Part shown: positions 58,470-64,000 of the stretch, one piece after another
Layout of the letters: every line of letters starts with the position of its first letter
Position numbering within the stretch: the stretch's first letter is position 1
Origin: Streptomyces sp. SID12501
GTDB taxonomy: Bacteria; Actinomycetota; Actinomycetes; Streptomycetales; Streptomycetaceae
Direction of reading: 5' to 3'
Assembly (NCBI RefSeq): GCF_010550245.1
Contig: NZ_JAAGLU010000043.1
Span: forward strand, 21,111 to 85,110
DNA length: 64,000 nucleotides
Translations under genes and position numbers: made by a program
Notes under the pieces: model-generated
Told to the model about the DNA's origin: nothing
The model's input: the letters and a program-made list of their open reading frames with translations, nothing else
Databases searched by the model: none

Positions 58470-58872
58470 TGTACTGCTTGACGACGGTCAGGGGTGCTCC
58501 GCCGCAGGAGCCTGCAAAGTAGGAGCCGGACCAGAAGCGTCCGCCCCACAGGTAGCGGCTCACGTGGGGTTCGAACTCCTGGCGCAGGCGGCGGGAGGAG
58601 ACACCCTTGAGGGAGTTCACCAGTTTCGACAGGGCGGCCTTGGGCGGATAGTGCACCAGTAGGTGGACGTGGTCGTGGTCGCCGTTGAACTCGCGCAGTT
58701 CGGCTTCGAAGTCCGCGCACACCTCGCGCATGATCTCCTCGCACCGGTCCAGCATCGCCTCAGTGAACACTCCGCGACGGTATTTGGTTACGAACACCAA
58801 GTGGACGTGGAGGTTGTAGACCACATGGCGACCGGTTCTGACGTCCTTGTTTGGCTTCCACCTGGGTGACAT
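58444..58872 (-). CDS. tnpA: IS200-type HUH (Y1) transposase
   Basis: 142 residues. The HUH motif is GDHDHVHLLVHYPP. The catalytic Tyr is in TVVKQYIKQQ near the C-terminus. The N-terminal YNLHVHLVFVTKYRRGVF is the usual first strand. All catalytic residues look intact. The enzyme cuts and joins single-stranded transposon ends. It could act in trans on the tnpB-only elements if their ends are compatible. Confidence 0.92.
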   Translation of the reverse strand: MSPRWKPNKDVRTGRHVVYNLHVHLVFVTKYRRGVFTEAMLDRCEEIMREVCADFEAELREFNGDHDHVHLLVHYPPKAALSKLVNSLKGVSSRRLRQEFEPHVSRYLWGGRFWSGSYFAGSCGGAPLTVVKQYIKQQQRPT

Positions 58873-58896
58873 GAACCAATGCTAGCGTCAGCCGTC

Positions 58897-60192
58897 ATGG
58901 GGCGACGGGACGTGCAACCAGGCCTGGTGGAGCGGCAGGGCGGGCATCGTGCCCGACTGGCACTCACCCCTGCCCAGGTGGCTGTCCTGGACAGGCAGGC
59001 GCATGCGGCGCGTACCACCTGGAATCTGTTGCACGACTGGTGGACGATGCTGCCGAAGGCGAAGCGGAGTCTGGCGGCCGCCGATGCGGTGATCCGGCAG
59101 GGCCGTGCCGAGCTCGACTGGCTCGCCGTGCTGCCCGCGCAGGCCGCCCAGGCGGTGTTGAAGACCTACTTCCGGGCCTGGAAGAACTGCCGGGAAGGGC
59201 GGGCCGGGGCGCCGGAGTTCAAGTCCCGTATCCGTACCCGGATGAGCATCGACATCCCGCAGGGCCGTGACCTGCACGTCGTGCGCGTCCACCGCCGCTG
59301 GGGCATGGTCAACATCCCCAAGCTCGGGAAGGTCCGCTTCCGCTGGACCAAGGATCTTCCGGTCGGCAAGGGCGCGGGCAAGAAGAACAGGATCACCGGG
59401 GCGCGGTTGGTCAAGGACGCGCTGGGCTGGCACATCGCCTTCCGCGTGCAGACGATGGAGGAAGCCCCCGCCGGGCATTGCGGTCCCGAGGTGGGCATCG
59501 ACGTCGGGATCACCGTCCCGTTGGCCCTGTCCGACGGCGCCAGGGCCGAACACCGGCCGTGGCTGTCCCAGCGGGAAGAGGCCCGGCTGCTGCACTTCGA
59601 GCAGCGCGCCGCCCGCCGTAAGGAGCAGCGGAAGAAGGGTGAGCGCACCAGCCGCCGCCTGCACGCCACGTACGACCAGATCGCTCGTATCCGCGCGACA
59701 GCCAAGCGCAGGCGCGGCGACTGGCAGCACAAGACCACCACCGCCCTCGCCGACACGTACGGCACGGTGGTCGTCGAAGCACTGCACATCACGAACATGA
59801 TCCACTCCGCCAAGGGCACCGTCGAGGAACCGGGCAGGAAGGTCGCGCAGAAGGCCGGCTTGAACCGCTCGATCCTCGGCGAGGCCTGGGGACGCACCGT
59901 GGAACTCCTCGCGTACAAGGTCGCTCGCCGGGGAGGCGCTCTGGCCGAGGTACCCGCACCGGGCACCTCCCAAGAGTGCTCGCAGTGCCACACGGTGACG
60001 CCAGGCAGCCGACGAAGCCAGGCCGAGTTCGTGTGCCAGAACCCCGCGTGCGGCTGGGAAGGCAACGCCGACCACAATGCCGCCCGCAATGTGCTGCACC
60101 GATACCGGACGGGCCACGCGCTCGCCCCGGCTGCCGGGAGGGCAGTCGTCAGGCGCGCTTCCCACGGCGTCAAACCCGCCACCGCAAGGTAG
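58897..60192 (+). CDS. tnpB: TnpB-type RNA-guided endonuclease (IS605 element)
   Basis: 431 residues from ATG 58897. RuvC motif I EVGIDVGITVPLAL (Asp), motif II GTVVVEALHITNM (Glu), zinc ribbon CSQCHTVTPGSRRSQAEFVCQNPACG, motif III NADHNAARNVL (Asp): the triad is intact. Unlike the tnpB at 22638, this protein has the GIDVGI/NADHNAARN type of motifs, so it belongs to a different TnpB lineage. The C-terminal 35 residues are Arg/Ala-rich and overlap the guide-RNA region. Confidence 0.9.
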   Translation: MGRRDVQPGLVERQGGHRARLALTPAQVAVLDRQAHAARTTWNLLHDWWTMLPKAKRSLAAADAVIRQGRAELDWLAVLPAQAAQAVLKTYFRAWKNCREGRAGAPEFKSRIRTRMSIDIPQGRDLHVVRVHRRWGMVNIPKLGKVRFRWTKDLPVGKGAGKKNRITGARLVKDALGWHIAFRVQTMEEAPAGHCGPEVGIDVGITVPLALSDGARAEHRPWLSQREEARLLHFEQRAARRKEQRKKGERTSRRLHATYDQIARIRATAKRRRGDWQHKTTTALADTYGTVVVEALHITNMIHSAKGTVEEPGRKVAQKAGLNRSILGEAWGRTVELLAYKVARRGGALAEVPAPGTSQECSQCHTVTPGSRRSQAEFVCQNPACGWEGNADHNAARNVLHRYRTGHALAPAAGRAVVRRASHGVKPATAR

Positions 60193-60230
60193 GCAGGAAT
60201 CTCCCCCGTTCACGAGGGAGAGAGCTTCAA
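60105..60230 (+). ncRNA. Putative omega (re)RNA region of the IS605 element
   Basis: The tnpB 3' end plus right end, where the guide scaffold lies in this family. It ends at TCAA 60230, and the guide would be read from the flank ATCTACCGAGG, the FG-GAP gene. Confidence 0.45.
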
Positions 60231-61068
60231 ATCTACCGAGGCGGCATCTCCCCGGCCGGTACGACGGGCAGGGTCACCAAGCACGACCACCGGGACCTGG
60301 GCGAGACCACCGCGCTTGTCGCCGGAAGGGTCACCAAGGACAACGCCACGGACCTGTACGTCCTCGGCCAGGGCTACAAGGACGACGCGATGGCCCAGGC
60401 CGCCTGGTTCCTGCGCGGCGGCGCCACGATCACGTCGGGCAGGCTCACGACGTACAACAACTCGCAGCCCGACTACAGTCCGACGGGCGTCATCGCCGAC
60501 TTCGACAAGAGCGGCTACGGCGACCTGGCGGTCAGCGACGTCCCGCACAGTAGGATCGCGGGCTCGGTCGTCATCCTGCGCGGGAGCAGTACCGGCCCGG
60601 TGAGCACGTACTCCCGTCTGACGCAGGCGACTTCGGGCGTCGCCACGGACGCCACGAAGGGCGACGCCTTCGGCTACTCCCTCTCCGCCGGCGACACCAA
60701 CCGTGACGGGTATCCGGACCTCGCGGTCAGCGCGGTGTCGGAAAAGGTCGGCTCGGTCTCGGACGCCGGTGGCGTCCATGTCCTGCGCGGCAGCAGGAAC
60801 GGTCTGACCGGCGCCGGTTCCCAGTGGTTCACGCGGGCCACGGCGGGCGTCCCGGGCGACACCTCGCAGTACCAGATGTTCGGCCTCGCCGTCCGCCTGC
60901 GCGACATCGACCGGGACGGCGACGCGGACCTTCTGGTCTCGGGGCAGTACGGCGTCGGGAACGTGCTGCTTCGAGCGGCGGGCGCGAGTGGCGTGACGGT
61001 GGGGGCTGCGAGCGAGGTGGGGGTTCGGGCCGAGTTCCCTCAGTAGGGGGAACTCGACCGGATGAGGG

Positions 61069-61107
61069 GCCTGGTGACCGATGTGGATTGTCTGTCGGTC
61101 ACCAGGC
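61069..61107. terminator. Bidirectional terminator
   Basis: A perfect 13-bp stem (61069-61081 with 61095-61107) lies between the FG-GAP remnant and the convergent small-gene operon. Confidence 0.85.
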
Positions 61108-61119
61108 TCTGGTGTCGCT

Positions 61120-61335
61120 TCAGGTTGCGGAGTTCCCGGCGCAGAGGGCGCGGATCCGGGCCAGCAGCGCGAGCGGGTAGGGGTCCGGCTGTACGAGGTG
61201 CGCGTGGGCGCTGTGCGCCCAAATCTCCCGGCCGGGCCCGGAGTTGGCGTGCACGTATGCCACTACGACCGCGTCGTCCGGGTCGGTGATCAGCTCGTCG
61301 CAGTGGCGACACATGTGCAGCCCCGGCAGCGTCAT
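61120..61335 (-). CDS. Small zinc-ribbon-like protein
   Basis: 71 residues. ATG 61335 overlaps the preceding stop (ATGA). It contains MTLPGLHMCRHCDELITDPDDAVVVAYVHANSGPGREIWAHSAHAHLV and a final Cys. CxxC plus His/His residues suggest a metal site. Third gene of a tightly overlapping trio (61678 to 61120), divergent from an XRE regulator. Function unknown; Streptomyces carry such trios near XRE genes (recollection). Confidence 0.65.
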   Translation of the reverse strand: MTLPGLHMCRHCDELITDPDDAVVVAYVHANSGPGREIWAHSAHAHLVQPDPYPLALLARIRALCAGNSAT

Positions 61336-61523
61336 GACACGTCCCCGGGCTGGGTGTGGCAGGGGCAGCCGCATCTGCGCATCAGCAACAGGCCGCCGCC
61401 GTGGGGCAAGGGGACATCCTCGGTCTGACGACAGTGGCGGTGCAGATCTTCGTACTCGGGGTGCTGTGCGACCGTGCATTCCGCTGATGAGGGTGGGGTG
61501 TCTGTGGCGGTACGGATGGTCAC
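61332..61523 (-). CDS. Small Cys/His-rich protein
   Basis: 63 residues. ATG 61523 overlaps the stop of the gene before (ATGA), and its own stop overlaps the next ATG. It contains HPEYEDLHRHCRQTEDVPLPHGGGLLLMRRCGCPCHTQPG, a cluster of Cys and His (C..CGCPCH) that could bind metal. No signal sequence. Function unknown. Confidence 0.6.
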   Translation of the reverse strand: MTIRTATDTPPSSAECTVAQHPEYEDLHRHCRQTEDVPLPHGGGLLLMRRCGCPCHTQPGDVS

Positions 61524-61678
61524 AGCGCGGCCTGCTGCCTGCGGTGAAGCGGACAGGCGCAGGGTGGGAACGCGTTCCTCAGGGGGAGCGGACCGTCGCT
61601 CCCCAGGACCCTGACCACGCCGCGATCCTCGACGATCTCACCGCTTTCGCCGCGCACGGTGTAGACGTGGATTGTCAT
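61520..61678 (-). CDS. Small protein of the XRE-adjacent trio
   Basis: 52 residues from ATG 61678 (GGGG upstream), or 68 from ATG 61726. It contains MTIHVYTVRGESGEIVEDRGVVRVLGSD, then PPCACPLHR near the end (CxCxxH). First of three small genes linked by 4-base overlaps. All three have short Cys/His motifs. It is likely transcribed from the 61679-61883 spacer, divergently to the XRE gene. Confidence 0.6.
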   Translation of the reverse strand: MTIHVYTVRGESGEIVEDRGVVRVLGSDGPLPLRNAFPPCACPLHRRQQAAL

Positions 61679-61883
61679 CCTGACCCCGGATTCACGCCCG
61701 TGATGCGGAGCTGTAGCTTGCGTCATGTCGACCTGCTTTCTTCAGGTGGGCCATCGCCCCGGGGCCGCGCGAACGGTCGCCGGGGTCTTCGCAGAGTTGG
61801 TGTCCTCTCGGACCGTAAGGGCTGTATAACGGTGAGTAGGCACGCAACGTGCGTGCGTCATCGACTGGTCACCGGGGGGCTCG

Positions 61884-63107
61884 ATGGACACGCGGGGCAT
61901 CGGCAGGCGTATTGCCTACTGGCGCGAACGTCGGCGGATCACTCAGGCGGACTTCGGGGCGCTCATGGGCATGTCCCGTAGGTGGGTTCAAGACCTGGAG
62001 GGAGGGCAGCGGCAAAGTGATCCACGGCTGTCCGTCCTGGAAGGGGCGGCCCGAGTGCTGTCAGTACGTCTCGAAGATCTACTGTCGGACGCTCCGCTCG
62101 GCAAAAGTGGCGAGTGCGTGGACGGCACTGAACTCGCGGCGATCCGCCGCACGTTGCAACACCACGACGTGATCACTAGATCCTGCGACGGGACCGCGGT
62201 CGAGCCCGTCCCCGTCGAAATGCTGAGCAGCAACGTGGAGTACGGCTGGACCGCGTTCCAGGCAAGCCACTTCGCTTCGCTCGGCCGCGTAGTCCCAGGG
62301 CTCCTCATCGACGCCAATCGTGCTGCCGCCAGACACGAGGGGGACGCACGGCTTGCGTCGTTCCGGCTGCTGTCCATGTCTCTGCAACTGGTCGAGGCCG
62401 TGGCGATCAAGTTCGGCGACACCAGCTTGGCGTTCATGGCAGCAGACCGGTCGGTAGCGGCTGCCGAGCGATCCGGGGACCCGGTCACCATGGCTGCGGC
62501 GGCCCGGCACCTTGCCGACGCGATGACTCACCACGGGCAGGCCGCCGCCGCTGTCGAGTTCGCCGTCGCTTCCGCTGGCCGCCTTGAGCGCGACCTGGTT
62601 GGGCGTGGCGCAGACGGGCTCTCCGTTCTGGGCATGCTCTATCTCAAAGCCGCCATGGCGTCAGCCAGCATCGAGAACCGCAGCGCCACCCCCGATCTCC
62701 TCGATCAGGCCGACCATCACGCTACGCAGCTCGGCACGGACGGCAATGCGATGTTCACCGCGTACGGGCCAACGAACGTTGCCGTGCACCGCGTTGCCGC
62801 GCACGCGCGGCTCTGCGAAGGCGCTGAGGCCATCTCCGCCGCTGAGGCCATTCCGGCGTCGCGCCGCGATGCCCTGCCACGCGAGCGGCGGGCTCACCAC
62901 CTCGTCGACCTTGCCTACGGTTACACACAGGCCGGCCGTCGGGAGAAGGCGGTCGAGACGCTGCTCCTGGCCGAGAAGGAAGCTGCGGAAGAGGTGCACT
63001 GCCGCCCCAACAGTCGCCAACTTGTCGAGGATCTGCGCCTTCTGGGCACGGGAAGTGCCGAGGGACGCTTGCAGGCACTCGCTACACGGTGTGGACTGCC
63101 CGGGTGA
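61884..63107 (+). CDS. XRE-family regulator with TPR-like C-terminal domain
   Basis: 407 residues, ATG 61884 with GGGGGG 5 bases upstream. The N-terminal HTH is IGRRIAYWRERRRITQADFGALMGMSRRWVQDLEGGQRQSDPRLSVLEGAARVL. Residues 110-400 are helical repeats in the style of TPR-containing SARP/XRE sensors (AADRSVAAAERSGDPVTMAAAARHLADAM, LLDQADHHATQL). It overlaps the downstream flavoprotein gene by 4 bases (GTGA). TPR-XRE proteins often bind small peptides or metabolites (family knowledge). Confidence 0.87.
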   Translation: MDTRGIGRRIAYWRERRRITQADFGALMGMSRRWVQDLEGGQRQSDPRLSVLEGAARVLSVRLEDLLSDAPLGKSGECVDGTELAAIRRTLQHHDVITRSCDGTAVEPVPVEMLSSNVEYGWTAFQASHFASLGRVVPGLLIDANRAAARHEGDARLASFRLLSMSLQLVEAVAIKFGDTSLAFMAADRSVAAAERSGDPVTMAAAARHLADAMTHHGQAAAAVEFAVASAGRLERDLVGRGADGLSVLGMLYLKAAMASASIENRSATPDLLDQADHHATQLGTDGNAMFTAYGPTNVAVHRVAAHARLCEGAEAISAAEAIPASRRDALPRERRAHHLVDLAYGYTQAGRREKAVETLLLAEKEAAEEVHCRPNSRQLVEDLRLLGTGSAEGRLQALATRCGLPG

Positions 63108-63631
63108 CCAAGATCCTGTATCTGATCTCCTGCGCCGCTCCGCCCGCTCAGTCCGTCGCTACCGGCATACGCAAGGCCCAAGCCGCTGGGTGGGGTGTCT
63201 GTCTCATTCTCACCCCTTCCGCGCATAGTTGGCTCGAGAACGACATCGCCGAACTGCGCGAGCTGACCGGGTATCCCATACGCCATCAGTACAAGCTGCC
63301 AGCCGAATCGGACGTGTTGCCCTCACCGGACGCGATCCTCGTAGCCCCCGCCACCCTCAACACCCTGACCAAGTGGGCCGACGGCCACGCCGACACGCTC
63401 GCTCTTGGACTTGTCACAGAGGGCATCGGGCTACGGCTACCACTTGTTGCCCTGCCCTACCTGAACCAGGCTCAGGCAGCTCACCCCGCCCTCGAACGGA
63501 GTGTGTCCTTTCTCCGCGAATGCGGGGTGACTGTCCTTCTCGGCCTTGGGGGGTTCGTACCTCACGTGCCCAAACACGGTGACCTGGAATCCTACCCGTG
63601 GGATGCGGCTCTGGATGCCCTGCCCAGATGA
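63104..63631 (+). CDS. HFCD-family flavoprotein (PPC decarboxylase-like)
   Basis: 175 residues from GTG 63104, coupled to the XRE stop. The fold is seen in ILYLISCAAPPAQSVATGIRKAQAAGWGVCLILTPSAHSWL, then DAILVAPATLNTLTKWADGHADTLALGLVTEGIG and GLRLPLVALPYLNQAQAAHP. The PATLNTxxKxAxGxxD block is the HFCD signature (as in CoaC, EpiD). The substrate is unknown. Its genetic coupling to a regulator hints at a decarboxylating or flavin-dependent sensor role. Confidence 0.82.
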   Translation: MTKILYLISCAAPPAQSVATGIRKAQAAGWGVCLILTPSAHSWLENDIAELRELTGYPIRHQYKLPAESDVLPSPDAILVAPATLNTLTKWADGHADTLALGLVTEGIGLRLPLVALPYLNQAQAAHPALERSVSFLRECGVTVLLGLGGFVPHVPKHGDLESYPWDAALDALPR

Positions 63632-63760
63632 TCGCAAACGACGTACTCCCACGTCCGACTCCGCCTCCAGCGCGACGCCATCGACACCCTCGGCATCGCC
63701 CTTGACGGCCCTACCAACGACGAGTCGACCCGCGATGACGGCAACGACCCGGCTCCGTGA
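63632..63760 (+). pseudogene. C-terminal remnant of a tyrosine recombinase (integrase)
   Basis: An uninterrupted frame reads QTTYSHVRLRLQRDAIDTLG, then IALDGPTNDESTRDD and AP*. This matches the very C-terminus of Streptomyces phage/plasmid integrases, including the TYSHV catalytic-Tyr segment. Upstream in frame there is a stop (63629-63631), so only about 42 codons remain. It is likely a relic of an integrated element once ending here. Confidence 0.6.
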
Positions 63761-63876
63761 GGAGCCACCGCCCACTGACGCTGCCGACAACTACTGATGA
63801 TCTATGCGCGATGGCGGTCGCAGGCCTTGCGTACTCGCAGGTCGCGCAGTTGCGGTCTGGCCGCCCCGCCCTTGTA

Positions 63877-64000
63877 CTACAGCCTCAGATCTTGAGGTTG
63901 TGATCGGTTCTGCTCGGGTTGCCGCCAGGGGCGTAGGCGGGTGGGCAGGGGGTCGCCGCGCCGGTTGTAGTGGCTGATGGTGGCCCGGGTCTGGTGCAGG
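63877..64000 (-). CDS. C-terminal end of an unidentified protein (partial, at window edge)
   Basis: An open frame entering from the right edge reads LHQTRATISHYNRRGDPLPT, then RLRPWRQPEQNRSQP, to TAG at 63877. Its composition is protein-like and polar/basic, compatible with a transposase or other DNA-binding protein tail. It cannot be assigned. Confidence 0.4.
   Translation of the reverse strand, partial: LHQTRATISHYNRRGDPLPTRLRPWRQPEQNRSQPQDLRL

Larger units (their letters stand above)
58385..60230. mobile_element. Complete IS605-type element (tnpA and tnpB, divergent)
   Basis: The transposase genes are divergent and nearly abutting (7-24 bases between starts). The right end is a hairpin (CTCCCCC...GGGAGAG) finishing in TCAA at 60230. 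On the left, two small hairpins (GGCGC-GGA-GCGCC near 58391 and CCCGGC-GGA-GCCGGG near 58410) follow the tnpA stop. The exact left boundary is inferred between 58360 and 58400. No target duplication is expected for this family. Confidence 0.8.
58176..61046 (+). pseudogene. Secreted FG-GAP repeat protein interrupted by an IS605-type element
   Basis: N-terminal part from ATG 58176: signal MSIRTTGRLVLATATSVALA to about AATQ, then ADDYNGDGYRDYAFG (FG-GAP/calcium-binding repeat) and about 10 more residues. The transposon follows. The C-terminal part resumes at ATC 60231 in the same phase: IYRGGISPAGTTGRVTKHD, VIADFDKSGYGDLAV, AGDTNRDGYPDLAV, RDIDRDGDADLLV, stopping at 61046. The N-terminal remnant contains only one repeat, whereas related integrin-like proteins have several before the RGGIS segment, so an internal part was probably lost on insertion. 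The protein would have been extracellular. Confidence 0.8.

Noticed and set aside
61797..61830. Promoter TTGGTG/TATAAC before the XRE gene
   Set aside because: TATAAC is attractive, but the distance to TTGGTG is 22 bases, too long for a standard sigma-70-type promoter.

Overview
The window is high-GC actinobacterial DNA, almost certainly Streptomyces. It carries sigQ-afsQ1-afsQ2, GTG-rich starts, translationally coupled operons, VanZ/PspC/DUF6445/DUF6716 genes, Streptomyces-type palindromic repeats and IS605-family elements. As I recall it, the gene order follows the conserved chromosomal core of S. coelicolor from sigQ/afsQ (about SCO4908) down to sdhCDAB (about SCO4855). The exceptions are the transposon-scarred stretches near 22.6-24 kb, near 47.2 kb and after about 57 kb.

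Layout. (1) 0-7 kb: a signalling block with divergent sigQ and afsQ1-afsQ2-lipoprotein, a uridine-kinase-like P-loop enzyme, VanZ and PspC membrane proteins, and two related small secreted proteins. (2) 7-25 kb: nucleoside uptake and salvage. Adenosine deaminase, thymidine phosphorylase and cytidine deaminase are joined to a BMP-type nucleoside ABC transporter (two permeases, one double ATPase, two lipoproteins). A 12-bp palindrome, CTACGCGCGTAG or a one-sided variant, lies in front of add, the ATPase and both lipoproteins and looks like a common operator. Between add and deoA are a LysR/MFS pair, an ECF sigma factor with a SnoaL-like tail, a STAS gene and an AEC transporter. A TnpB-only transposon sits between the two lipoprotein genes. 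(3) 25-39 kb: an M20 amidohydrolase, a methyltransferase, then a cell-wall glycopolymer cluster of the nonulosonic-acid (Kdn/sialic-like, teichulosonic acid) type. It holds a NeuB-like synthase, a NeuA-HAD fusion, a DUF6716 protein, a GT52/polysialyltransferase-like protein, two GT2-polysialyltransferase pairs arranged head to head as an inverted duplication, and an acyltransferase. Its central divergent promoter holds a convincing three-unit PHO box, which suggests phosphate control.

(4) 39-49.6 kb: a TetR repressor with twin perfect operators and a divergent FAD monooxygenase; a LysE exporter; a Uma2 nuclease-fold protein; an L,D-transpeptidase lipoprotein; two paralogous ECF sigma genes, each overlapping a downstream gene; an orphan right end of a TnpB transposon; three uncharacterised genes. 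(5) 49.7-56 kb: a GH20 hexosaminidase, OHCU decarboxylase, and the succinate dehydrogenase operon. (6) 56-64 kb, accessory: a secreted jelly-roll protein, a toxin-antitoxin-like pair whose toxin frame has no stop, an FG-GAP gene broken by a complete IS605-type element (tnpA + tnpB), three tiny overlapping genes divergent from an XRE regulator and a flavoprotein, an integrase C-terminal remnant and the end of an unidentified gene.

I saw no tRNA, rRNA, CRISPR array or origin. Non-coding stretches near or above 300 bases: 26549-26860 (nothing recognisable), 35185-35480 (one terminator), 21384-21704 (bmp1 promoter and operator), 46984-47508 (transposon right-end remnant and possible broken gene). 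All family assignments are from reading translated sequence, not from searches.
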